Both the position numbers and the translations under genes were made by a program. The notes beneath the pieces are model-generated. The model saw only the letters and a list, made by a program, of their open reading frames with translations. It was not told the origin of the DNA and ran no database searches. From the NCBI GenBank assembly GCA_037957365.1, contig JARHVA010003262.1:199501-263500 (forward strand): a DNA stretch of 64,000 nucleotides. Direction: 5' to 3'. The DNA is from Torreya grandis. Its lineage: Eukaryota; Streptophyta; Pinopsida; Cupressales; Taxaceae. Within the stretch, counting starts at the first letter, position 1; the number at the start of each line of letters is the position of its first letter. Of the stretch, positions 14,727 through 26,640 are shown piece by piece.

Positions 14727-14870
14727 ATGATAACTTCTGTGTTAAGTTATCTCTCAAATCATTTGCAATACTGTGATAACTTCTGTGTGAAGTTATCTCT
14801 CAAACCTATAAATCTCTGTGATAACTTTTGTGTGAAGTTATCTATCAAATTGGCAATAAATCAGCTGATA
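14727..14870. repeat. Three tandem copies of a ~46-bp unit inside the inserted LTR
   Basis: The unit TGATAACTTCTGTGTGAAG followed by TTATCTCTCAAA occurs three times (starting about 14729, 14774 and 14819) with few mismatches. Each unit also contains the inverted pair GATAACTT...AAGTTATC, so each can form a small hairpin. Confidence 0.9.
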
Positions 14871-15319
14871 TTTCACAGCCTCTAAATCACACACAATGAA
14901 GAGTTGACATTCTCCACTGCAATGGAATCTTGGAACCCTTGGCTTAGTCTTCACAGAAGAATTTCTTCAATATCAAAATCAATAATCAATTCATATTCCA
15001 TAATGGCCTCCACGAGAAACCCTTATACCCTCAAAAGATATGCTTAGCCTAATTAGGGTTTTCTTAAATTAGAATTAGGGTTTCTAATTTAAAATTAGAC
15101 CAAATAATTAATATTTGATTAAATCAATCAAATATTAATATCTCCCTTAATACATGTCCAATCGAGCCCAAATGAAAGCCAACTCAAAAAATTTTGCTAA
15201 ACGAAGCCACGCCAATCTCCATCAAGACCCTCTAACCATCCTATCAGCCTACGAGGGTCACATAATAGGCTAACCATGAACTCAGAACATGTCAACTGAA
15301 AAGGGGACATGATAGTCTC

Positions 15320-16039
15320 AGTGTTGTTTTTGGCAGGATTGTTGTTTTCTTTCTTCTTCTCCTGGTCCTTGCTCTTTTTCTTCTTCTCCTTTGTTGAAGT
15401 CTTATCTTTACCATTTCTAGCTATCAAAGCTTGGGGTTGAGTAGACTTCATTGTGCCCATTTAAATTAGCTTATCTTTCTCCCTAGTCAAGTCGGCAATG
15501 AATGAATCCAAAGAAGGCATTTTCCATGTAGTGCCAAGGGCACTTTTTGTGGCATGGAAAGTGGAGACAAAGACTGAATAACTTGGACCTAACTTTGTGA
15601 GAATAGAAAGGATGAGTTGATCATCTTTCTTCTCTATCTTGAATTATTTAAATTGCAATCTAAGGGCCTTAAACTTAGTGAAGAAGTCCTATGGGGTGTC
15701 AAAGTTGCTAGGACTTAGACTTATGAGTTCATTTTCGAGCTCATGACCTCTCATCTCATCAAGCTTCCCAAATAAGAGTTCTAAGGTGCCCCGTATGTTT
15801 TTGGGAGTCTTGGAGGATTCTAAATGGAAGAGAAGTTTTGGAGACATAAACAAGCTTAGTAATCCATAGGATTCATCACTATGGTTGTACCACTTGACCT
15901 TTTTAGCATCAGTGTTGGGTTCTACTTCAGTACCCATGGTGATCCTATACAACCATTTGCTTCTAAGAATGATTGACATTTTAACCTTCCATTCATGATA
16001 GTTAAAGGGTGTTATGGGTTTAAGTTGAAAATAATCCAT
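15320..16039 (-). pseudogene. Copia gag N-terminal part
   Basis: The frame starts ATG at 16039 on the minus strand and is open to 15689. It reads MDYFQLKPITPFNYHEWK, then a long helical capsid region with SYGLLSLFMSPKLLFHLES and LFGKLDEMRGHELENELI. This is the UBN2-type gag of plant copia elements: the FNYHEWK and LLFGKLDEMRG segments match the family pattern F.W...M and L...Y...M.L. Beyond 15689 the frame is broken, then continues with a lysine-rich KEKKKKSKDQEKKK segment near 15360. The copy ends at the GTCTC duplication (15315-15319), where the insertion interrupts it. The rest of gag resumes at 14038. Confidence 0.85.
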
Positions 16040-17474
16040 TTAAAGCTAAATTTAGGTGAAGTTGTGTTGATTGCAAGTTGTGAAATTATGCAGAAAGGAG
16101 AATGAAAGCAAATATTTGCAAGTTGTGAAAAGTAATCACACCCCCATGAAATATTGAGCCCCCCCTAAACATGTAAGTGCATACTAAAAATATTTAAATC
16201 TCATCCAAGAATGTGTCTTAGAGCAATCAGTGTAAGACTATAGTAAATAGGACGTCGGACTCAGCCGAAAATGCGTCCCGAGAGACCCAAATTTTAGGCA
16301 GTTTATAAACTAGTGCATTTTTGACAAATAAAAAGCCTAAGATATGGAGAATTGAATTAAAAACACTTTTTCAAAATATGGTACCCAAATCTGAGCTACT
16401 ATTTGCAAGATATTAAAGGTTCAATTTTCCCATAAACTAGTGTTTTTGCCAAAAAACACTAAAACATTAAAAAAATGCCTATTTTGAGAGAGAAAGTGAC
16501 CTTCCAACCACTCATTGGATTTAGCATAGAATGAGGAATCCAAAGGAGGTTTTTGTGAGGGGGAATTGGCCTCTTGCCAATCTGGGCCTCACCCTTTGTC
16601 TTCGTAGGTTGAACATACAAGTTTTTTTAAAAACCTCTAAACTGTGTTTTTTTTAATGCTAACTTCCAATTTGTCTTTAATTCAAAAAATCAAATTACTA
16701 ACTTATGAATATCAGAAAAATTATTGGACAATAGCAAAATTATCAATAAAATAGCAAGAGAGAGAGAGGGCGCACCACATGGGCGTTGGAAATCACAAAA
16801 GGAATGCCATTTTTAAGACAAGACTACTGGCAATTTTTTTGGCAAGGACAATAGTAGAAGTGGTAATATAAACAAATGAATTGCAAACTTGGTAGAAGGT
16901 GTTGCTCTAGAAAGGATGCACCATTTTTAACAAAAAATCTATGCCATAGCAACCTAGATGACATATGGCCTGATGGCAGCTACAAGGATACAAGAAGGAT
17001 TTCTAATTGCTGGTAGAAAATAAGTTTTAATTACTCTAGTGCTCATGCCTTCTTCCAACAAGTTTTGATTGCTGGCAAAAAATAGAAAAAATAATAATTT
17101 GCAGACCTCTTACCAAGAAAAGTGTGCAATTTTGATGGTGTGGCTAATGTTGCTCCTCCCTCTGTTGCTCCACACAACAATGGCACCCAAGAACAAAAAC
17201 CAATTGCAGAGATCTATCTTTTCTTGTAGAATGACCAAGAGAAAAGAAATTCTACTGCCTTTGCTAAAGCCACAATAGATCTAGACAAGATGCCTTGGCA
17301 AATTCTAACTCAGAAGCAATTTTTTTTTAAACAAGTTCCGTATGGATTTGCATGAGTTTTCAATAAACTCTACCAAAGCTCTCAAATGTAATGGAGTTAA
17401 AAAAACTACTAAATACTCAAAGTAAAAATTTCAAAATAAACTAATAGCATAACTAGACACATGATTACTAGAGT
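16040..17474 (-). other. Long copia leader, no recognised coding
   Basis: About 1.4 kb separates the 5' LTR/primer site from the gag start, which is long for a copia leader. I see no conserved domain on either strand. The open frame at 17069-17278 is unsupported. A CpG-containing segment near 16249-16285 (GACGTCGGACTCAGCCG) stands out. A second old insertion inside the leader is possible, but no boundaries or target duplication are visible. Confidence 0.5.
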
Positions 17475-17487
17475 GGATTTGATACCA
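17475..17487 (-). promoter_or_regulatory. Copia primer-binding site
   Basis: On the minus strand, ACTCTAATATGGTATCAAATC follows the LTR end without its last base or two. TGGTATCA matches the start of the initiator-Met site (TGGTATCAGAGC), with decay at its 3' end. The CTCTAATATGGTATCA context is common in plant copia elements. Confidence 0.75.
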
Positions 17488-17496
17488 TATTAGAGT

Positions 17497-17955
17497 TGTT
17501 GGCAAAATCTAGATAAAGCGAATGAAATGGAGACGTGATCATATGAGATGAGCAAGTGCACACCACATAGATGCTAAAGCAATTTGAAATTATACAAGAA
17601 GTTCAATTGCACAAGACAAAATGGATAAAACCAAAATTTGATTAACATGAGATGGCCAAAGTGAAGAATACATATAGGATAGCACGTAAGTAACTCCTCC
17701 GCAAAAGATGGCCAAGGCACCCCAGGAATAGACTGTAACTCCTCCATAAAAGGTGGAGACAAGGTGCTAAGAATAGAGAAGTAACTCCCATCAAGGGAGT
17801 TACTTATGACATTCTTATGAAACCTGTGACACATCTATGACACACATCTCCACATAAGCTAGCCTATCCCACAAATGTTGGAAAACTCCATGTAAGCACA
17901 AGAAATACAATTTCCCTAATTAAAAAATAGAGATAAATAAAAACCTACACTAATA
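17497..17955 (-). repeat. Copia 5' LTR
   Basis: This 459-bp repeat is collinear with 10011-10471 and lies upstream of gag on the minus strand. It begins TGTTGG and ends ACTAATA on the plus strand. The open frame at 17574-17834 parallels the one at 10117-10350 because both are LTR sequence, not a gene. Confidence 0.92.
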
Positions 17956-18513
17956 CCATTTTGATCATAAATGCATTCATATCTTTTTTCATAAGGATGT
18001 GAAAATGCTTATGTTGGAGGTGTGATAAGGCCAAGAATTTTACCTCATATTACTTATTTATTTTTCCTAAAACACCTTATTATGTTTTAATTCACACCCT
18101 TTTGGCCTATTTAATTATGATATACACACATATTGTATGAATAATGTATATGCATGTTGTTTTGGTTAAAACTAATTATTTTTATATAAACTTGTCTAAT
18201 TTAATACATTTAATATTTATGGTTTTACTGATGAAAATTTAAAAATATGAAATAAACTTATTTCAAGGTGTCTTATACCTACAACTATGAAGGTGAGAGA
18301 TCCATTTGACTTGTTTCTAATATGTAACAAGTGTTTACATGCATTTTTGGGCTAAAACAAACTAGTTTTGGGACAATGGTAAAAATGGAATAAAATGCAT
18401 TATTAATATTGAAGACCATTACATATTTAGATTTATATTGAAAATATATACACTTTAGAAACATGTCATCTCATTTTTATTCCATATGCAAATGTTATGG
18501 GTCCCAAAAGCAA

Positions 18514-18600
18514 CCCTTAGAAATCTAGGCAGTGATAGGGTGTAGCAATCTCGGTAGTGGCATCCCTTAGAAATATGGGTAATGATAACATGTAGCAATG
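18514..18600. repeat. 50-bp tandem duplication
   Basis: CCCTTAGAAAT starts at 18514 and again at 18564. Both copies continue with a GG(C/T)A(G/A)TGATA segment and GTAGCAAT, so the period is 50 bp with a partial second copy. Confidence 0.8.
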
Positions 18601-19866
18601 CTTATATGTTTTTTTTAGAACTTTTATGGTTTTCGATAGATTTAATTGGATCCTCTAATTTGTTTGAAGAATTTAATTATTCTATTATTGTAATAATAAG
18701 AATAAATTTATTATAAGATTTACTAAACCATAATTTTCCTTCATGTAACAAATATTTCCATTGGAAGTTATTTGGAAATTTAGAGTTGAAGATATATTCC
18801 ATGATTAAAGGAGATAACTTGATTCCTTGAATCTATGGATGAACAAATTTAACATTCTTCATCATTTTAATTATTTTAATTTTGTAACATAATATTCTAT
18901 TATTTGTATTATTGCAAATGAATAATTTATTATTGGTATTTTTTTGACCAACTATATTTTGATCAAAACCATATATAGTTAGTTTTAACCACTAGATTCT
19001 AGGAATCTATTGAATAAAAACCTAACTGCCATATATAAGCAATATATATTATATATTTCAATGGATTTATCTAAGACTTAATTAATACTTTAGTTAATAG
19101 GATAGTTGAAAGGTTCACAAGTGTGATCATAGTAATTTTCAAATTATGATATATAATACTTGTTAATGGATTAAATTCAAGATGTAGTAATTCATATACA
19201 TTAAGGAGAGGATTCAAGATCTAATGCAATTGAGTCAAGGGCTACTCATGTGGTTTTGTATATTGATTCCTTGTCCATTATCTTAGTTTATTTTATTGCT
19301 TGGATGTATTTATCATTTTATGTTTAATTATTATAATGTGTGAGAGTTGGATTCATGTGTGATTTATTACATAAGAATATTTATTTTCTATTATTTAATT
19401 TCTATAGACACTGCATTTTAATCATTTTCATGTCTAAGCCATAATTGAAACTACTTTTCACATTCAAAATGAAGATTTAAATGGAAATCAGTTAATCATC
19501 CCAATTTCACCACAAATTTAATGTGCACTTCCTAAATTACATTGGGAAATACCTAATTAGGTAAATTTATCATGAAAATTCTTATATGCTACCAACAACC
19601 TTTCAAAATCAATATTCCTTTTACAAAGTATCACATTAGCCTATTAAATTAAATCCAAATATATTATAAATGATACCATAAATAATCCTTTATAATAATT
19701 AAATAATAAATTTATTATGTTAATTAATAAATTTCCTAATATAAATGTACATTTTTTTAATATTTAAAATTCAATAAACCCAATTATCCTCCTCATCCTC
19801 TAAATTCCCAACTTGACAAGGACGCCATGCTAAGGGAAAACTATATGGAATGAATTTTCATTACAC

Positions 19867-19968
19867 ACTCACATGGGTGGGAGAAAAGGACCCAAATTTT
19901 CAAGTACATCATGTTAATATACAAACATATTAAATGTCACTTTATTCCCCACTCACATGGGTGGGAGA
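19867..19968. repeat. 18-bp direct repeat, spacing 84 bp
   Basis: ACTCACATGGGTGGGAGA occurs exactly at 19867-19884 and 19951-19968. It contains the short palindromic core CCCAC/GTGGG only in part, and no function is apparent. Confidence 0.85.
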
Positions 19969-22900
19969 CAAAGCTCATGTCCTTGACATGGCCTCTGAAT
20001 TTTCTTTCATTGATCTCACAAATGAGATCGATGACTCAAAAAACTTTCATACTCCTCTATTGATATCCAAAATGAGCTCAATGTCTCCAAATGATTCAAA
20101 TTTTCTATAACTAGACGGTTCATCCTCTATCTTTAACAAGGATATCTATTATAGACTTACTATGTAGGAATCGTACTAAGAACTTCAATATTTTCAAATT
20201 TCTCAAACTCTTCAACCTCTTCCAAGACACAACACACCACAATGTCAATGAGGGTAAATGATGCCCATTTTGAGTATTCATTGATGAATATATATTTCTC
20301 ACATGTTGATCTCAATCGCATTTCAATCCAATAAGCAAAATGAGTTTTCGAGGGAAGGTAAACCTCTTATTTCTTATCATTTGATTCATCTTTATTTTGT
20401 TATTTTATCAATCATAGTAGAAGGTTTAGATTGCTCATTAATAAATTTATTTTGTCATTTATTACACTAAAATTAATTAATTTTTATCTACATTCCTATC
20501 TACATAATAACATTATTGATGAGACCTATTTGTGCACCCCATAACTTATTTAGATTATTCCTTGTCATTTATACTTGCAAAAAAATGAAATAAAAATGGT
20601 TGGAAATTTTGATATACTTTATGGGTTATTATAATTTTTTTTAAGTTAGTGAAGTTTTTTACTGACTAAAAATATCTAAATTTCATAAAGATCCAAGTTA
20701 TATTTTATGATATATTTCCATTTTATTAAGTGTATATTTTAGTAATTGTATATATTTTTAGATATCACTAAAACACTAACTGTTACATTTTATTTTTTTA
20801 AGTTTTTTATTTTATGTATGTTTTAACTTGATATATTTTTGGTTTTTGTTTTTTTAATGTTATTTTTTAGGTCACACTTTCCTAAATAAAAATTCAAAAG
20901 AACAAAACAAAAACACTTCTAACTTGTGTGATTGTAGGACCATAGTCAAAGAGTGGAGGCACAAACTAAAGCTAAGTATTTTTACCTCCACCCATTTAGT
21001 TTTTAGACATAAAAGGAACTCATATTTTGATTTCAATTTTTTTTTAAAAATCTATTTTCATTAATTTCCCTTCATTACTAGTATTTTTCATAAAAATATT
21101 AAAATTGTATGTTTTTGTGAGGAATCTTTTCATATATGCTCTCCTAATTTGGGTGAATCAAAAACACAAGATTTTAAGTCATTTTTATCCCAAGGATACA
21201 CCTACTATGCTATTCACTTTCCCTTTTGGAGGATTCATATGAATCATAATGGTGATACCCTTATTTTTATTTTAGGTAACATGGGGTGTGTATAAAAAGG
21301 AAAATGTAGTTGCCCTATTAATCAATCCTATCTCGAAGAACATAAATCCAACTTATACTTTCATTAACTAATACATTTAAACATTCAAGGTCATGAACAA
21401 GATGGATTTACTTGACATAACTATAGGGTATCTTACTATAATAATATCACTAGAGAGGATTCCAAAGCCTCTAGTCAAGCAATACTATGCAATAACCCTA
21501 GTTAGGTCCTATGTTTTCATATTTACTAAGTATATTCAAAGCAAAGTAAAAAATAACCTAGTGCTCACTAAATATTATGTTACAAAGTAGGGATAATAAA
21601 CATAAAAATTAGACATGCATAGAATAATTATAATTAATCTATGTATAGATATAAACCTAATGCATAGAGAGACAGAAAAATATTCCAAATAATTTACTTA
21701 TGTTATTTATATCTATTAAAATATAAGATTAAAGTTAGAGATATTTACCTTGAAGATGAACCCATCGAGACTCAATCTCTCCCTTGGCCAAAGGTGCTTC
21801 TCAAGAGGATGTTGTGGTATGTAAAGATCACTAATATATACCAAATCATCTAATACTTTTCCATAAGACAAGATTATTCTCCAAGTATAAACCCTAAGTA
21901 ATAACTCCTCAAGTAGAATGGATGAAGAGAATATCGTAAATGAGTATAAAAGAATAATTAATTCCTTCTCTCTAATAAATGGTGAAATGAATGTGTATAT
22001 ATGCTAAATCTAACGCTAAACCTTTCCAAAAGTTTTACTAATAGGTTTAGACTAATTCAACTCTATATTATTAATTGATAAAAATAATTTGGCATAGTCT
22101 ACGTTAGCCAAGGTTAACCTAGACCCATAATGTGAAAATATTATTAGAATACAAGGTCAACCTAGGATGACATTATTCTAAAAGGTTGTTTAGACTTAGG
22201 TAGGGGATAAGTAAGGTGATTAAATTATTATATAAATGTGTAAAATAGGATGAAAACCCTATGGAAGTGTATAGGAGATGGTTATATAGATATAAAGTGA
22301 TGGTATAGGGGACAATAATCATGTGAAGTAATAATGGTCTGCCCACCCATTTCCTAGTTCCTTTAAAGCATACACTCAAAGAGAGTGAGACTTGATGGAT
22401 TCCTTTAAGATATAAATCATCAATAATTGATAAATTTTGAAAATATTATTTGTATACATATGCCCCACGAAAATATCATCATGTGTCATTTATGTGCAAC
22501 ATGGGATGGTGCTTTCAGAAAATAACATAGCAACACATAACACTGAAGCTAAATAAATTGTAATATTTTAAAGCATAAAATAACTAAAAGTAAATTAATG
22601 AAAATAAAATTAATTCATGCATACCTCAACTTACCTTTATCATGGGATGGTTGTCTATTGTGTTTGTATTTTTTATCATAAAAGGCATAGAGACTACTTT
22701 GGAGAAACCTAGGGATATAAAACTAAAGATCAAAACCAAACGAATGTAGGAAATATAAGATAACTAAAGTGTGTAGGCATGACATACTTGGAAATTTTTT
22801 AATCTTAGGTGATAAATTATATGTGAGGATAAAATGACCAAGTCAAAATATAGAGTAAATCAGGGAACCAAAAATCCAAGGCTAGTAAATGATCAAAAAA

Positions 22901-23759
22901 CTTAAACACATATACATTGATTAATAAAACTAGAGAAATCAATTAAAACTAAGGAAACAAGTAAAAATCATAATTAGACATCAATGTTAAATCAATAACA
23001 ATCATTATTTAGACAAAGATGGGAAATTAATGTTAAAACAACATTAATGAGTGAGTAGTAATAATACTTACTCAATAATCAATGTAAAAAGTACATAAAA
23101 GGGAAAAAACATTAGTGAGCGAAAAGTAACAAGCCAACCTCACTAAACAATGGATTAAGTAATAAAAATATAAATGGATGTAGTTTTCTAAAAAAAGGCA
23201 GTACAACAAAAAAAATAGAAATGAATGTAGTTGTCTGAAAAAAGGAGAATGATAACAATGAGAATTTTTGAAAGTAAATAAACCAAGGGAATTATATAAA
23301 TGTAAAAAAATGGTGTAGAGAAAGTAATCCATTGTTACTCAAGCATACTATTTTTTCTAAGGCTGGATAAAACCAAAATAGAGTAGTGCTAGCATGTTTT
23401 TAAGATGTGAAGAAGAGGGAATATAGGTGTGGGAAAATAGGTTTAGAATGAAACTTACTTGTCAAGGGGGGAAATGAAATGGGTGACGGTGGACATGAAG
23501 GAAAAAATCAAGGTAGAAGTACTATTTATCAAATTTAAGACCCTTAGGTTAGGTTTGTCATAACAAGAAGACTTTAGACATTAAGGACTCTAAAGAACAT
23601 CTCCTAGCCACACAAATCTTGGATCACCAAATGAAGTATGAATAACATCCTATTAAGATTATGTGAATGAAAATTAAAATGGACCTTACTTCTTACCACA
23701 TGTTCCCTCTTCATTAAGATCCCTTATAGATCTATGAGTATACTATAAATATTGGGTAG

Positions 23760-25670
23760 TATTGATAATTTTTACCTCATAGGTTAAATTATCACCCCTA
23801 CCTTTCATAAATTTCCATATCATGCCAATTTATCTTGTGAGTCATTGAGTTGATCTTAAAAATTCCTTAACATTATTATTGGAAACAAGATTGTATTAAC
23901 ACATCATGCATGAAAGAACATGTCAGTGTTGGTTGTGCATTTAATAAATGTACTTGGGAAGCCAACCAAAGTTAAATAATTGAATGAAATGATGTATTTA
24001 GTGCCAAGGCCATCCTCTATAACTTTTGTGTCTTGATGAGTTCTATATCTCAAGATATAAGAATTTAAAAATGAGCTAACAATATGGGACTTGACTAGAG
24101 ACTTCAAATTAACGCCACATGAAATAGCCATTTGTATTCAAAAATCCTTAACAAGCTTGAAGTTAAACACAAGGCTACCAAGTGGCATGATCTATAAAGA
24201 ACATAACATATCAACAACAAATGATAAATGTCAAAGAGAAGAGACTCCCAAGAATATTAATGGATCAAATTTGATTAGGGTTTAAGGGGGCACAAGATGA
24301 GGACACATGTGCAAGGTGTTAATAGTTAGGTTTTGAAATGAAATAAGTATCCCGAGGGAATACCACATAGATAAACATGTTAGATCAGAGTATTTCACCA
24401 CCAAGGTAGGTAGATGTAAAAATTCAAGATCAAAATGTGATCTAGGTTACCATAGTAGACACTAAAAATTCCTAAATCACCATTAAATATTAATTAAATC
24501 TATTAGACATAAGTTTTACATCTTATTCATGATCAACAAAACCTAGCTTATAGATCTTCATTACAATTATGGTTATATGAAAACCAATAAGGGAATTAAT
24601 TTTCATCTATAGTGGACCTATGTTTAGGGATTAAGGTAAAAATAGAATGGTGATTACAAAAGAAATGTCAGAGATGACACCAATGAGTAAGTTTAAATGG
24701 CTATCTGGTAATGTCAATATCACATCAAGATGAAGCATGGTACTATAAGATCATTAAGAAGATGGAGAAATTTTGTAGTTGGGGAGTGTAGGTGGAGCAT
24801 TCAATACATTTTTAGGGGTCTTTGGGGACTTTTACCTTTTAAGTGCATCATGATTCATCATTATTAGAAGGTTCTTGTCTTTTAGTGTGTTTCTAAGCTA
24901 ATTAGAGGGCTTGAAAGCTATTTGGAGATAATGAAAGTTAATTTGTAGAGGTAGGATTAATGTTAATTGATCAAAATTGGTTGGGCATCATTTATTGATT
25001 TTTATCTACTCATTTCCATCTCTCTCCTAGTTTCTCTATATATCTACCATTTCTTCCCAAAAGAAAGAGACTCTTATGCTTTTGGCATACCCAAGCTATC
25101 CCAAGATCTATACTAAAACACCTATTAGATGTAATGAAAGATTGAATTGAAATGTGATTCATGAATTCATTGATGTGGTTAAGTATATTTATTCTTTCCT
25201 TTACCTTTGTCTGAGTTTTATCACCTTCATGATGTGTTTTATAGCTCTTACATGTCATTCTAAGTGCCATAGATAGTTTATTGGTTAGTTTGGAAGAGGA
25301 CAATTGCTCACCCATGTTAGATTGATATCTAGTTAGTGACTTTTTGTGAAATAATTATGTGAAAGTTTATCAAATAATGAGTGAAGTGATATTTTAAAGT
25401 CTAAAAGTGTTTGATAATGTGTTTTGTGAAATTTTAAGTTTTCAAAACATTTGTGCATCACTATTTTTAGCTCTCTTACTAACCCTATCACCCCTCTCTA
25501 CCTCTTTTCTAAGCTATAGCATTAGTCTAGGTGATACATCAAGAGGAAACCATCCTTAATCAGTGGTTAAACCCCACTACATGATACCCACAGATTGAGG
25601 TTTCCATTTTGTGGCTTAGTTGGAGGGAGCTTGAAGAACCCCCTCCAAGGTTGAAAATTAAGACCATAAT
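23760..25670 (+). repeat. F1 5' LTR
   Basis: This 1911-bp LTR pairs with 32071-33988 across its whole length, from the AATT.TCACCCCTA start to the CCCCCTCCAAGG...AAGACCA end. The open frames at 23904-24131, 24091-24285 and 25010-25315 are LTR sequence, with no protein support. Confidence 0.92.
25036..25044 (+). promoter_or_regulatory. Candidate TATA box in F1 5' LTR
   Basis: CTATATATC lies 1.28 kb into the LTR and is conserved at the equivalent place in the 3' LTR (33331-33339). Both copies are followed by CCATTTCTTC. Confidence 0.5.
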
Positions 25671-25673
25671 AGT

Positions 25674-25686
25674 TTCTATCATGCTC
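25674..25686 (+). promoter_or_regulatory. Candidate F1 primer-binding site, decayed
   Basis: Just after the LTR end, TTCTATCATGCTC can be aligned with TGGTATCAGAGCTC if one base is deleted. The initiator-Met assignment is weak. Confidence 0.35.
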
Positions 25687-25979
25687 GATGGGACCCATTA
25701 TCCTTAACATAGATAAATTTTAAAGCTAAGGAGAAGTATTTGAAACATAGGAAAACATACATAATCATCAAAAGCTAAATATTATTTAGGTTATAAAGGT
25801 CATAGCATCATCCAGGTAATAATCTCATGCCAAAGGTATTCCACTTGAAATCATTGAGTTGCTTTCTAATTTATATAAAAGAGAAATTTTTAGTAAGAAA
25901 AGATCTTATCCTAAAATAAATATTCATCTCTTGGTCATCCTATTGTCCTAAGTAGTAAAATCCCCACTATCTAAATGGC

Positions 25980-26640
25980 CATCAAAAACCAAGTGTTTAT
26001 TCCCTTCAATAGAGGTAGTCCACTAAATTTAGCCCATTTTGATGACATTCATGTGTCTGCTCTTAAGAGTGTCCCATTATCTTTAGATGAAGATCAAATA
26101 ACTCATATTGAGCACATCCATGATGTTGCCAACCTTTGTTCAGTTTAAAATGTTGTTCAAGGAAATGTAACTATTAGACTACTTAATATTTCCTTCAAAG
26201 GAAAAGAATTGTAGTGGTATATAAACCTTCCACAAAATTCCATTTCTAATTGGGATGAATTAGGTGCATCCTTAGTCAAAACATTTGAAGATAAATCTGA
26301 TCACCTATCCTTAGTTGAATAGATAACTACCATAAATAGTCTTCCTCATGAGTTCATGTTCAATTTTAACCTCAAATTTCAAAAGACATGAACAAGATAC
26401 CTACATTGATTAGACCATCCCCAAAATATGCCTTTTTGCATTATCTAAAATCCCTCAACTTTGATATTAGTGTCATGATATAATCAATGGGTTTTATTAC
26501 TGTGCCACATGCTTATGAAGATGCAATAAGAGCAGAGAAGAACTTGATACAATATTTTAAACTCTCTCCAAGTCCTCCAATGCCTATATTCATGGAATTG
26601 AAGTCTATACCAGCCCCTCAAGTTCTTTAAATCCCATCGT
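25980..26640 (+). pseudogene. F1 gag
   Basis: The capsid protein reads FNRGSPLNLAHFDDI from about 26005. It continues with VVQGNVTIRLLNISFKGKEL and YINLPQNSISNWDELG, then LVKTFEDKSDHLSLVE. The R.L..SFKG and W.....N.I..WDEL blocks are the conserved retrotrans_gag helices. A short proline-rich region follows (26550-26660). No CCHC knuckle was found. Stops occur at least four times. From 26640 to 27690 the frame is too broken to name a domain; it presumably encodes the gag C-terminus and a linker. Confidence 0.8.

Larger units (their letters stand above)
14039..15319 (-). mobile_element. 1271-bp LTR-derived insertion in copia gag, with GTCTC target duplication
   Basis: The insertion spans 14044-15314 and is flanked by identical GTCTC at 14039-14043 and 15315-15319. 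Plus-strand ends are TGTAATATCCCCTTTCAG and CTGAAAAGGGGACATGATA, which are imperfect inverted repeats. On the minus strand it consists of one LTR of about 1141 bp (15314 to 14174). Next comes a perfect TGGTATCAGAGC (14161-14172), a 63-bp segment ending in an LTR-like end (14098), a second near-perfect TGTTATCAGAGC (14085-14096), and a final LTR-like end (14044). No coding domain is visible. It looks like a collapsed LTR element or a very short non-autonomous (TRIM-like) one. The open frames at 14356-14619 and 14503-14730 lie within its LTR. Confidence 0.88.
10011..17955 (-). mobile_element. Ty1/copia retrotransposon, full length, disrupted
   Basis: Two direct repeats of about 460 bp flank a minus-strand gag-PR-INT-RT-RH order, which defines Ty1/copia. 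LTR termini are TGTTAGT/ACTAATA (ideal TGTTAGT...ACTAACA). A primer-binding site follows the 5' LTR and a purine-rich tract precedes the 3' LTR. The body is 7945 bp, or about 6.67 kb once the nested 1271-bp insertion in gag is removed. Over about 195 aligned bp the LTRs differ at roughly 15-16 positions. The flanks (AGAGT before 10011, CCATT after 17955) do not match, so the target duplication has decayed or the element is recombinant. All reading frames are broken by stops. Confidence 0.93.
17956..23759. other. AT-rich DNA between elements, no recognised gene
   Basis: Nearly 6 kb without a supported coding region. The open frames at 20120-20302, 21393-21590, 22173-22379 and 23072-23332 show no family motif. 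Some of this may be the 3' end or LTR of the F3 element, displaced by F1 insertion, but I could not pair it with anything in the window. Confidence 0.55.

Noticed and set aside
20120..20302. 60-residue minus-strand open frame as a possible host gene exon
   Set aside because: No recognisable domain, no splice-site or codon support, and the surroundings are repeat-derived or AT-rich.
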